Assembly: GCA_016178725.1 (NCBI GenBank)
Contig: JACOSV010000083.1
Span: 52,959-116,958 of the forward strand
Direction: 5' to 3'
Length of the DNA: 64,000 nucleotides
Origin: Candidatus Eiseniibacteriota bacterium
Lineage (GTDB): Bacteria > Eisenbacteria > RBG-16-71-46
A program made the position numbers and the translations under genes. Numbering within the stretch: the first letter of the stretch is position 1; every line of letters starts with the position of its first letter. The notes under the pieces are model-generated. The model was not told where the DNA came from. It searched no databases and was given only the letters and a program-made list of their open reading frames with translations. This document shows, piece by piece, positions 31,801 to 39,050 of the stretch.

Positions 31801-32305
31801 CTACCGTCTCAATCCGGCGTACCGCCTGACCTGCGACGCGTGGGAGTTCGATCGCGCCCTCGAAGAGGCGCGCGCCGGTCGCGACGCCGCCGCGCGCCGT
31901 CGCGCGCTCGAGGGCGCCGCGGCGATGACGGCGCGCCCGTTCCTCGAGGGCGTGTACGGCGCGTGGGCCGAGGAGCACCAGACGCGGGTGCGCGACCGCA
32001 CCGAGAAGCTGCTGCTCGATCTGGGCGCGCTGTGCGTCGCCGCGGGCGACCACGCCGCGGCGCTCGCGCACTTTCGCCGCGCCGCCGAGCTCGACGAGTT
32101 CCGCGAGGCGACGCGTGTGGCCGTGATCGAGTCGCTGGTGCGCACCGGCAATCGCCGCGCCGCGATCGCCGAGTACGACAAGCTCAAGGCGCTGCTGCGC
32201 GGCGACCTCGCGGTGGATCCGCTGCCCGAGACCGAGCGTGCGGTGCAGGCGCTCCTCGCGACGGCGCCGTCCAGCGCCGCCGCGGGCACCGTACTCACCG
32301 GATAG
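28856..32305 (+). CDS. Large STAND-type transcriptional regulator with TPR repeats and C-terminal SARP/BTAD domain
   Basis: A 1149-residue regulator with MalT/LuxR-like layout. The N-terminal STAND NTPase domain has Walker A DAGYGKTTLL (residues 53-62) and Walker B PCLLVLDDF (near 143). A winged-helix segment, then a long helical TPR region (about 340-850), act as sensor and assembly platform. The C-terminal end (from about 895) is an OmpR-like winged helix, LVLFGPPQLLIEGRPVPAAM...GRDELIERFWPG, followed by a BTAD bacterial transcriptional activation domain. SARP-type proteins usually carry this DNA-binding part at the N-terminus; here it is last. Ligand and target genes are unknown. It is followed by the subtilase gene after 101 bp. 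Confidence 0.85.
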   Translation: MRRLALHRGTGGHPVLKAKLSRPNLGGQVLDRPHLIRALIDHAQRPLTLVVADAGYGKTTLLASFARAMPRPVVWYSLMGSDADPVVFGRYLLEGFRREWPRFGRDFHRALDEARPGLASAEMLAGTLLNELATLKGPPCLLVLDDFQEVAGNPQVVAMVDTLLRHLPPRVRVLAASRTMPPLALERMRAKGDLFELDSSHLRFAREELARLFGDVYRRPLADDELDALVETTMGWPTAVHLVFQTLERSERATLKDVLADVHASSLALHDYLSSEVYARLDPEARAVLERTAALTRFDADLATALGAGDGNVSSLLDHLARRGLLRTYGAGAQASYECHDLVRRFIRAEIEHAGGAGAWRSLEADAGDALAARGEPERALRHLLAAGRDEQASALLRDLAPRLMQQGRAAALLQYLNDLGAARLGGDLALTVALADARQALGQWDEAEAVYQRALAACREAGDPRHECLALVGLGKVLNLRGRYEQVLGMSERGLAIAQDLGIEVRARLLQMKAGAHFYLGQYRAAVRVLDELRDRLPAAGASDLLAPVLHNLAGAYAAQGRFHEATREFRAALAQVRGTASPRAPLYLSNLAFHLADLGDLAEARQAAEEGLQAAQRFSNRAQETACYEALAQILAQGGDLDGALTALRRAEELNAELRVEVIALNLLALRGRIFCARGQYRRAVEFLTQAIDRLDPRPDAPQLTEFTATLAWCELRAGRVRVARDLLQPLAARADAGENDYQRMRVHYWLAESLLALGDRKAVDAHLAAALGLVRERGYAYFLRVQAREEPAPLLHALARGIEVDLVSAALVEPGAAVEGPLLALLPGAPPAVAEAAIAVLSEVGESAALAALERIDPARRTLQPAVRIARRHIRERLARGAGADRSAELPRLVLFGPPQLLIEGRPVPAAMWRAQRAFHVLLYLALHPRGAGRDELIERFWPGRQAAAGRRNFHPTFSYLRKVLPAGREPAVLRDGEFYRLNPAYRLTCDAWEFDRALEEARAGRDAAARRRALEGAAAMTARPFLEGVYGAWAEEHQTRVRDRTEKLLLDLGALCVAAGDHAAALAHFRRAAELDEFREATRVAVIESLVRTGNRRAAIAEYDKLKALLRGDLAVDPLPETERAVQALLATAPSSAAAGTVLTG

Positions 32306-32406
32306 AGTGTTGCATGCCTTGGGATTGCGCGATTCGGTCAAGCGGGACTCAAGCCCCGTCGTGTGAGATGATCGCAATGACCACCCGGGGCCGGAAAGGT
32401 GAGGTC

Positions 32407-34962
32407 ATGTCCGCGGCATGTTCGCGCCTGCGTCGCGCGCTGGTGCCCATCGTCGCCGCTGTCGCGTTCGCCCTGCTCGTCGCGCCGATCGCGGTCGCCG
32501 GTCCCTTCATCTGGGATCAGGACAACGACCACATCGACGACCGGATCGAGACCGTCCATCTGCTCGGCTACACGTTCGCCTTCGAAGGCGGCGACACGCT
32601 GCAGCAGAAGCGGATCGACGTAACGCCCGGCCTCGTGTTCGGCGTGTACGTCAACTACGCCGCGCCGCCGACCGCCGCCGACCTCGCGACGCTCACGGCG
32701 CTCGGCGTGCCCGTGCTCTACCGCTACGAGGGCATCCCGTCCGTGCGCGGGCTCGCGACGTTCGCGCAGATCCAGGCGATCGTCGCGCTCCCCGGCGTCG
32801 CCGGCGTCGAGGCGGTGCCGATCCTCTACGCGAGGCTGCGCGAGGGCGCGGCGACGATCGCCGCGCGCGACCCGAGCGGACGCGTGTTCCCGACCTGGGC
32901 CGGCACCGGCGGCGCGACCGGGCAGGGCGTCGTGGTGGCGATCATCGACACGGGCATCAACGACGCGGCCGAAGGCAACTATCCCGGCCACGAGTCGCTG
33001 ATCGGCCGCTGCCTCGGCGGCGCCGATTTCACGCGCGGCGACTCGCTGCTGGACACGCCGCGCGACGGGAGCGAGAACCCTTCGGACCACGGCGGATCGG
33101 TGACGCAGGCCCACGGCACGCACGTCGCCGGCATAGTGCTCGGCAACGGCGGCGTCGCCGGCTACGCCGTCGGCGTCGCGCCGGACGCGCGCTTCGTGGA
33201 CGTGAAGGCGTTGAGCGACGCGGGCAACGGCACCGGGATCGCCGAGGCGATCGACTGGTGCATCCACAACCGCTCGCGCGCGTGGGGGCCGATCGGCTAT
33301 CAGGGCATTCAGGTCGTCAACCTGTCGCTCTCGAGCGTCGATCCGACCGATGGCAACGACGCGGCGTCGCGTCTCGCCGCACGCGCGGCCGAGCTCGGGA
33401 TCGTCGTGGTCGCCTCGATGGGGAACGACGGCGCCGACCATCACGTGCCTTCGCCGGCCGGCGGCGACGGCGTGATCGCGGTCGGCGCGATCGACGATCA
33501 GCGCACCGCGGCCGACGCGGACGACCGCTTCGCGGGCATCAGCGACTACGGCCCGCGCCCCTCGGACGGCGACGGCAACGCGGCGGACGAGGAGAAACCC
33601 GACCTCGTGGCGCCCGGCATCGCGGTGCTCTCGACGAACGGCGACCTATTGACCGACGGCGCGCAGTACCAGCGGCTGACCGGCACCAGCATGGCGGCGG
33701 CGTTCGTCTCCGGCGCCGCGGCGGCGCTCAAGTCCGCGTATCCGTCGCTCACGCCCGCGCGGATCGCGGCGGTGCTGCGCGCGACCGCGCACCGCGAGCT
33801 GGGCGGCGTGCCGCCCGGCGTCTCGGGCGTCGATCCCGGCTGGTCGTCGCCGATCGGGTTCGGCGTCGTGGACCTCTACGCCGCCGAGCTCGAGCTCGCG
33901 CAGCCGGAGCGCACGCAGATCCGCAGGCTCTCGCTCTCGGGCTCGAATACCATGATCGACGCCGAGATCCGCACCATGCGCGAGCGCGGCGCGGCGTACG
34001 TGGTGTTCGAGCGCGCGACCGACGTCTCCGGCGCACCGGGCGTGTTCACGCCGATCGATTCCGCGGCCACCGCCGGCGACTCGACGCTCGCCGACGGCAC
34101 CGACCTCACGCGCTACGCACGCCAATGGGCGGTCCCGGTCGACGAACGCGGAGCGGCCTTCTGGTATCGCGCCGCCTACACGGAGGGTGGCGCCCGCTAC
34201 TCGACGTCGCCGCTCCGCTTCGTCAGTCCGACCGGGCCGCCCGCCGCGACGGTCCGCGTGACCATCGTGCACGACGCGTTCGACAGCGACGTGAGCGGCG
34301 ACATCGAAGTGGGATCGAGCGCGCCCCTCGCTGGCGGCCAGAGCGTCGCGGGACCGGCGTTCACGATTCCGCTCCCGGGGAGCGCCGCCGCGATCGCGAG
34401 CGACTGGGTGACCGGGACGAGCACGACCGGGAACGTGGCGTGGACGTTCGCGATCGACGTGCCCGCGGGCGTCGCGAGCGCGTGGCTGCCGCCCGCGGCC
34501 GACAAGCTCTGGGTGCTGCGCGTCGCCGAGGGCGGGTACATCAACCGCAGCGGCCGCGTGTTGAGCTATCAGGTCGTATGGCACGCGGAGGACGGCGACC
34601 ACGCGTACAACGGCGGTCCCGCGCCCGTGCAGACGATCGAGGGCGAGAGCATCTATCTCACCGCGCCCGACGCGGTGACCGGCGTCGGCGCCGTGCCCGG
34701 CGCGGCGGCGCGCATCGGACCGAATCCGATCGCGGGCGGCGAGGCCGTGACGTTCACGCTCCCGCGCGCGCCGCGCGGCGACCTGCGCGTCTTCGATCTC
34801 GCCGGCCGCGAGGTCGGCCGGGCGCCGTTCACCGCCGACGCGGGAGCGTGGCGCGCGCGCTGGGAGAGCCGCGATCGCGCGGGCCGCCCGGTGCCGGCCG
34901 GTCTCTACTTCGCGCGCGCCGGCGACGCGGCGGTCGCGCGCGTGGTCGTCCTCGGACGCTGA
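32407..34962 (+). CDS. Secreted subtilisin-like serine protease (S8) with C-terminal sorting-like domain
   Basis: An 851-residue preproprotein with a signal peptide (LRRALVPIVAAVAFALLVAP), then a pro-region and an S8 catalytic domain. Asp181 (VVVAIIDTGIN), His236 (QAHGTHVAGIV) and Ser428 (LTGTSMAAAFVSG) form the triad. The C-terminal part has beta-rich domains and ends in a FlgD/T9SS-A-like module (RIGPNPIAGGEAVTFTLPRA, then LRVFDLAGREVGRAPF and GRPVPAGLYFARAGD). This is probably an extracellular, possibly surface-attached protease. ATG 32407 follows GGAAAGGTGAGG. It is the only subtilase in the window. Confidence 0.9.
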   Translation: MSAACSRLRRALVPIVAAVAFALLVAPIAVAGPFIWDQDNDHIDDRIETVHLLGYTFAFEGGDTLQQKRIDVTPGLVFGVYVNYAAPPTAADLATLTALGVPVLYRYEGIPSVRGLATFAQIQAIVALPGVAGVEAVPILYARLREGAATIAARDPSGRVFPTWAGTGGATGQGVVVAIIDTGINDAAEGNYPGHESLIGRCLGGADFTRGDSLLDTPRDGSENPSDHGGSVTQAHGTHVAGIVLGNGGVAGYAVGVAPDARFVDVKALSDAGNGTGIAEAIDWCIHNRSRAWGPIGYQGIQVVNLSLSSVDPTDGNDAASRLAARAAELGIVVVASMGNDGADHHVPSPAGGDGVIAVGAIDDQRTAADADDRFAGISDYGPRPSDGDGNAADEEKPDLVAPGIAVLSTNGDLLTDGAQYQRLTGTSMAAAFVSGAAAALKSAYPSLTPARIAAVLRATAHRELGGVPPGVSGVDPGWSSPIGFGVVDLYAAELELAQPERTQIRRLSLSGSNTMIDAEIRTMRERGAAYVVFERATDVSGAPGVFTPIDSAATAGDSTLADGTDLTRYARQWAVPVDERGAAFWYRAAYTEGGARYSTSPLRFVSPTGPPAATVRVTIVHDAFDSDVSGDIEVGSSAPLAGGQSVAGPAFTIPLPGSAAAIASDWVTGTSTTGNVAWTFAIDVPAGVASAWLPPAADKLWVLRVAEGGYINRSGRVLSYQVVWHAEDGDHAYNGGPAPVQTIEGESIYLTAPDAVTGVGAVPGAAARIGPNPIAGGEAVTFTLPRAPRGDLRVFDLAGREVGRAPFTADAGAWRARWESRDRAGRPVPAGLYFARAGDAAVARVVVLGR

Positions 34963-35047
34963 CGCGGATGACCGCTGGCGGCGCCGGGCCGCCTGCGCCA
35001 CAATGGCGGCGGATGTCGGGCCGACCACCTTCACCTCGAGGATGATG

Positions 35048-35707
35048 ATGCGATCCCGGAACACGCTGAGCCTCGCCGCCGCGCTGCTCACCCTGACCGC
35101 CACCGCCGCCTTCGGCATGAGCGGCGGTGCGCCGCCGCCACCGCCGCCGACGTCCTCGCCGATGCCGGGCAGCGGGAGCAGCGAGCCCGAGGCGCAGACC
35201 AACGCGCGCCAGCAGGCCGAGCAGTCGTACTCAATCGCCTACGAAGAGGTCGGCAAGGCGAACAAGGATCTCGAGGACGGCAAGGACAAGAACGCCGAGA
35301 AGCACTTCCATCGCGCGCTCGAGCACGCGCAGCAGGCGGTGACGCTCGACGAGCGCTACCACGAGGCGTGGAATCTGGTCGGCTATGCGTCGCGCAAGCT
35401 CAACGACTACGACAATGCGTTCAAGGCGTACGACAAGTGTCTCGCGATCAAGTGGGACTACGCGCCGGCGCGCGAGTACCTCGGCGAGGCGTGGCTCGAG
35501 AAGGGCGATCTCAAGAAGGCGCGCGAGCAGCTGATCATGCTCACGCAGATCCAGGCGGCCGAGGAGACGAAGACGCTGAAGACGAAGATCGACGCGTTCG
35601 TCGCCGCGCACCCCGACGCGTCCGGCGCGCCGGCCACCACGCCCGCGGCGGCGCCGGCGGCGCCCGCGGCGGCGAAGGCCGATTCGACGGCCGGCGCGAA
35701 CCGCTAG
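35048..35707 (+). CDS. Secreted TPR-repeat protein
   Basis: A 219-residue protein with signal peptide (LSLAAALLTLTATAAFGMS), a Pro-rich linker, and three TPR units spanning about residues 55-175 (AEKHFHRALEHAQQAVTLDE, YHEAWNLVGYASRKLNDYDN, YAPAREYLGEAWLEKGDLKK). The end is an Ala/Pro-rich tail. TPRs mediate protein contacts in the periplasm. Three in-frame ATGs lie together (35042, 35045, 35048); the last has the best spacing to GAGG. A strong hairpin follows the stop. Confidence 0.78.
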   Translation: MRSRNTLSLAAALLTLTATAAFGMSGGAPPPPPPTSSPMPGSGSSEPEAQTNARQQAEQSYSIAYEEVGKANKDLEDGKDKNAEKHFHRALEHAQQAVTLDERYHEAWNLVGYASRKLNDYDNAFKAYDKCLAIKWDYAPAREYLGEAWLEKGDLKKAREQLIMLTQIQAAEETKTLKTKIDAFVAAHPDASGAPATTPAAAPAAPAAAKADSTAGANR

Positions 35708-35731
35708 CGCGCGTCGCCGCCCCCAACGATT

Positions 35732-35760
35732 CGGCCCCCGGTCTCCGCGACCGGGGGCCG
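35732..35760. terminator. Strong bidirectional hairpin terminator
   Basis: An 11-bp perfect stem, CGGCCCCCGGT (35732-35742) and ACCGGGGGCCG (35750-35760), with a 7-nt loop, lies between the convergent TPR and YceI genes. TTCGCTT follows on the plus strand, a weak T-tract. Confidence 0.65.
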
Positions 35761-35792
35761 TTCGCTTGTGATCCGCCGCGCGGGCGGGCGCG

Positions 35793-36455
35793 CTACTTCT
35801 TGTCCGGCGTCGCCGGCTTGTCCGCCGGCTTGTCGCCCGCCGGGGGCGCCGCGCGCATGGCGTCCGCCTCGATCTGCAGCGTGATCGCCACGTCGTCGCC
35901 GAGCATCGTGCCGCCCTGATCGAGCGTGCGGTTCCAGATGATGCCGAAGTCCTTGCGGTTGACCGTGGTCTTCGCCTCGAACCCCGCCATGCGGCGCGTG
36001 CCGCGGCCGCCCATGCTCACGTCACCGACGCCCATGAGGCTGGCGTCGAGCGTCACCGGCTTGGTGACGCCGCGCATCGTGAGGTCGCCGAGGATCTGGA
36101 ACGCGTTGCTGGCGCCCGGAACGATCTTCGTGCTCTTGAACGTGAGCGTCGGGAACGAATCGACGGCGAAGAAGTTGGCGCTCTTGAGATCGCCGTCGCG
36201 GCGCTCGTTCTCGGTGTTGATGCTCGCGGCCTGGATCGTGACGTTGACCGAGGACGCGGCGAGGTTCTTCTCGTCGTACTGGATCGTGCCGGTGAACTCC
36301 TTGAACCGGCCCGGCGTGCGGCTGAAGAAGTGACGCACGTTGAAGCCGACCAGCGAGTGGGCCGGATCGATGTTGTAGGTCACCGGATCGGCGAACACGG
36401 CCGAGGCGGCGAGCAGCAGGAGGGGAGCAAACAGAAGCGGCAGACGAACCTTCAC
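35793..36455 (-). CDS. YceI family periplasmic lipid-binding protein
   Basis: A 220-residue protein with signal peptide (LPLLFAPLLLLAASAVFA) and a YceI lipocalin-like barrel: TYNIDPAHSLVGFNVRHFFS, FKEFTGTIQYDEKNLAASSV, DLKSANFFAVDSFPTLTFKS and LTMRGVTKPVTLDASLMG. YceI proteins bind polyisoprenoids or similar amphiphiles. The C-terminus is a Lys/Pro/Asp-rich tail. The GTG at 36455 has AAGGAG 6 nt upstream. A promoter with -10 TAGCCT and -35 TTGGGC lies about 95 nt upstream. Confidence 0.9.
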   Translation of the reverse strand: MKVRLPLLFAPLLLLAASAVFADPVTYNIDPAHSLVGFNVRHFFSRTPGRFKEFTGTIQYDEKNLAASSVNVTIQAASINTENERRDGDLKSANFFAVDSFPTLTFKSTKIVPGASNAFQILGDLTMRGVTKPVTLDASLMGVGDVSMGGRGTRRMAGFEAKTTVNRKDFGIIWNRTLDQGGTMLGDDVAITLQIEADAMRAAPPAGDKPADKPATPDKK

Positions 36456-36766
36456 GAAGGACTCCTTTCGAGTGGACGGCCGAGCGCGGGAGCATTGCGT
36501 CACGGCGCTCGTCATGGTCGAGGCACGGGATCGCGACCGACCCGGCAGGCTAGCAGGCCGCGTCGGTTCCGCCCAACCGGACCGCGTATCAGATGCGCCC
36601 GCCCCGCGTTCGACCCGGTCCGCGGACTCAATCTTGACGACGGCTTGACGCGGTTTGGGGTGAGCGCGCCCGCGCCCGCTCCGGACGCGGCGCGCGCGGT
36701 CGCCCATGCTGCGGACGCCCGCCGCGCGGTTGTGGCGCCCGCGCCCGACCACTACCATCGCCGCCC
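36456..36766. other. Divergent intergenic region of 311 bp with promoters for both flanking genes
   Basis: On the minus strand, -35 TTGGGC (36571-36576) and -10 TAGCCT (36547-36552), 18 bp apart, should drive the YceI gene with a leader of roughly 85 nt. On the plus strand, a leaderless promoter at 36730-36758 serves the HEXXH gene. In between, TTGACG occurs twice 11 bp apart (36634-36639, 36645-36650) without a matching -10, so it could be an operator rather than a promoter. No coding sequence, tRNA or long repeat is seen. Confidence 0.45.
36730..36758 (+). promoter_or_regulatory. Predicted leaderless promoter of the HEXXH-protein gene
   Basis: The -35 TTGTGG (36730-36735) and -10 TACCAT (36753-36758) are 17 bp apart. 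The -10 is 8 nt from the GTG at 36767. Confidence 0.5.
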
Positions 36767-37780
36767 GTGTCCGAATTCGAGAAGACGCCGCCCGACATGC
36801 GCGAGCTGCTCGGCAAGCGCATCAGCCAGCTCGGCCTGCGCCTCGAAGGCTCGCCCGTCGAGCGCTTCGTGCACCAGCTGCACCGCGAGCTCGAGCGCAA
36901 GGGCCTCAAGCGCTTTCGTCCGGTGTGCTATCTCACCGACGAATGGGGATGCCCCGACGGCCAGCCGGTGATCGGCATTCCGTTCTACCTCGCCGATCCG
37001 CATCTCGCTCGGCTCGAGCGCGAGATGAACGACCTCGAGGACGAGCGCGAGATCATGATGTACCTGCGCCACGAGGCCGGGCACGCATTCAACTACGCGT
37101 ACCGCCTCTACGACACGCTCGAGTGGCGCGCGCGCTTCGGACCGTTCAACCGGCGCTATCGCGACCACTACCGGCCCGTTCCATTCAGCCGCAAGTACGT
37201 GCGGCATATCGCGGGATGGTACGCGCAGAAGCATCCCGATGAGGACTTCGCCGAAACGTTCGCGGTGTGGCTCACGCCGCGCTCCGGCTGGCGCATGAAG
37301 TACAAAGCATGGCCCGCGATCCGCAAACTGCGTTATGTTGATCGTGTGGGGCGCCTGGTCCGCGATCAGGAGCCGTCGGTCTCGACCGGCGACTTCGACA
37401 TCACGGTCGAGGACATGCGGCAGACGGTGGAACAGCACTACCGGCGGCTCATGCGCCAGAACGGCGCGGCCGTGGACGTGGCGCTCGGGACCGACCTCGC
37501 GGACATGTTCATTCCGCGCGGCCGGCGCCGGAAGGGCGTCCGCCCGGCGTGGGAGCTGGTGGAACAGAACCGGCTCGCGCTGACGGACAAGATCACCTAC
37601 TGGACGGGCGTCAAGCGTCCGGTGGTGCGGGCGCTCGTGGAGCGCATCGCACGCACGTGCCGTGAGCACCAGCTGTTCGCCGAGACCGGGCGCGAGCCCG
37701 GGTATCTCGTCGAGCTGACGGCGTACGGGACGACGCTGGCGATGAACTACCTGACGCGCGGGAAGTTCGTGCAGCCGTAG
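36767..37780 (+). CDS. Putative zinc metallopeptidase-like protein (HEXXH)
   Basis: A 337-residue soluble protein without signal peptide. LRHEAGHAFNYAY contains HEXXH (His102, Glu103, His106), and DEDFAETFAVW about 55 residues later (near residue 163) provides a plausible third zinc ligand, as in gluzincin-type folds. The remainder is helical. It is followed 89 bp later by an ATP-grasp ligase of D-Ala-D-Ala type, and the two probably form one operon. The family is uncharacterised to me; peptide or small-protein processing is a reasonable guess only. Confidence 0.7.
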   Translation: MSEFEKTPPDMRELLGKRISQLGLRLEGSPVERFVHQLHRELERKGLKRFRPVCYLTDEWGCPDGQPVIGIPFYLADPHLARLEREMNDLEDEREIMMYLRHEAGHAFNYAYRLYDTLEWRARFGPFNRRYRDHYRPVPFSRKYVRHIAGWYAQKHPDEDFAETFAVWLTPRSGWRMKYKAWPAIRKLRYVDRVGRLVRDQEPSVSTGDFDITVEDMRQTVEQHYRRLMRQNGAAVDVALGTDLADMFIPRGRRRKGVRPAWELVEQNRLALTDKITYWTGVKRPVVRALVERIARTCREHQLFAETGREPGYLVELTAYGTTLAMNYLTRGKFVQP

Positions 37781-37869
37781 CGATGTGAGCGGGGCGACGG
37801 GCCTCTGACGGCCGCCTTGCGCCGATCCCACGGACCGGGATCGTGGATCTCCATGGAAGCGAGGCTCCG

Positions 37870-38889
37870 ATGGCGAAGTTGCGGATCGGCGTGCTCTACG
37901 ACTACTGGTGGGACGAGGACGAAGAGCGCGTCGAAGGCGAGCGCCCGAAGAAGAAGTCGCCCGATGAGGACGTCCAGGAAGTCTACGAGGCGCTGCGCAC
38001 GGTCGGGCACAACCCCGTCTACGTGCGCCTCGACGGCACGCGCGAGAGCCTGATCGAGCTCGCGCGCTCGCAGACCGACCTGCTCTTCAATCTCGTCGAG
38101 TCGTTCGGCGGCGACGACAGCCAGGACACCAACATCGGCGGCTACCTCGAGCTGCTCGACCGCCGCTTCACCGGTGCCGGCTCGAGCGGTCTCTACCTCG
38201 CGCAGGACAAGACCCTCGCCAAGAAGATCTTCACCTTCCACGGCATCCACACGCCGTACTTCACCACCGTCTATCGCGGCCGGCTCGAGCACTCGCACGA
38301 CATCCACTTTCCGGTGATCGTGAAGCCCGCGCGCGAGGACGGCTCGATCGGCATCCAGTTCGGCGCCGTGTGCACGTCGATCAAGGAGCTGATGGAGCGG
38401 ATCGACTACATCCACGCCGAGTTCGACAGCCCGGCGCTGATCGAGGAGTACATCGAAGGGCGGGAGATCTACGTCGGCGTGATCGGGAACGAGAAGCCCG
38501 AGGCGCTGCCCGTGGTCGAGCTCGATCTCTCGAAGCTGCCCGCGGGCACGCCGCGCATCGCCGGCAGCGAGGTCAAATGGGAGGAGGATACGCAGGCGTA
38601 CAAGGCGACCAAGCCGTTCTTCCCCGACGATCTCCCCGACGAGACGGTGACCAAGCTGCAGGAGACCGCGGTCCAGGCGTTCACCGCGCTCCAGCTCCGC
38701 GACTACGGCCGCATCGACTTCCGGCTCGCGGGCGACGGCACGATCCACGTGCTCGAGGTGAATCCGAATCCGTATCTGCTCTCGAGCGCGGAGCTGGCGA
38801 TGGCGGCGAAGAAGTCGGGACGCTCGTACGACGCGCTGGTCGCCGGGATCGTGGACTCGGCGATGGGCCGCTACGCGACGGCCGGCTAG
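37870..38889 (+). CDS. D-alanine-D-alanine ligase-like ATP-grasp protein
   Basis: A 339-residue ATP-grasp enzyme. The N-terminal domain (MAKLRIGVLYDYWWDEDEER) is atypical for Ddl. The ATP-grasp core shows PVIVKPAREDGSIGIQFG, ALIEEYIEGREIYVGVIGN, and the Mg-binding HVLEVNPNPYLL. It lacks the Ddl substrate-loop signature I would expect, so it is likely a peptide- or amino-acid ligase of unknown substrate rather than the cell-wall enzyme. It follows the HEXXH gene on the same strand. Confidence 0.8.
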   Translation: MAKLRIGVLYDYWWDEDEERVEGERPKKKSPDEDVQEVYEALRTVGHNPVYVRLDGTRESLIELARSQTDLLFNLVESFGGDDSQDTNIGGYLELLDRRFTGAGSSGLYLAQDKTLAKKIFTFHGIHTPYFTTVYRGRLEHSHDIHFPVIVKPAREDGSIGIQFGAVCTSIKELMERIDYIHAEFDSPALIEEYIEGREIYVGVIGNEKPEALPVVELDLSKLPAGTPRIAGSEVKWEEDTQAYKATKPFFPDDLPDETVTKLQETAVQAFTALQLRDYGRIDFRLAGDGTIHVLEVNPNPYLLSSAELAMAAKKSGRSYDALVAGIVDSAMGRYATAG

Positions 38890-39037
38890 TCCGCGCAGCG
38901 TCCCTCTCGGCCCCCGAGTCGGTCGGGCCGCGTGCGACGGAAAGCGCTGGGTGCTGCGAGCTAGAGCGACCGCGGCGGAAAGGCAATGAAGTTGTGAAAA
39001 CGCCGTTCTGATCGCGGCGCCCGAGCGCCGGCTGGGG

Positions 39038-39043
39038 TAGGCT
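39038..39043 (+). promoter_or_regulatory. -10 box, leaderless start of the sugar-dehydrogenase gene
   Basis: TAGGCT (39038-39043) is 7 nt before the GTG at 39051. No clear -35 at 17 bp. Confidence 0.35.
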
Positions 39044-39050
39044 CGCGTTC

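Noticed and set aside
28082..32377. A 1431-codon open frame on the minus strand opposite the STAND/SARP regulator
   Set aside because: The translation is Arg/His/Glu-rich without domains, and the plus-strand frame has clear ATPase, TPR and SARP motifs. Long antisense frames are expected at this GC content.
36634..36650. Two TTGACG hexamers as -35 boxes
   Set aside because: No -10-like sequence lies 16-18 bp downstream of either; kept only as possible operator sites.
37870..38889. Naming the ATP-grasp gene ddl
   Set aside because: Core ATP-grasp motifs match, but the N-terminal domain is atypical and the gene is not in a cell-wall cluster, so the cell-wall role is not supported.
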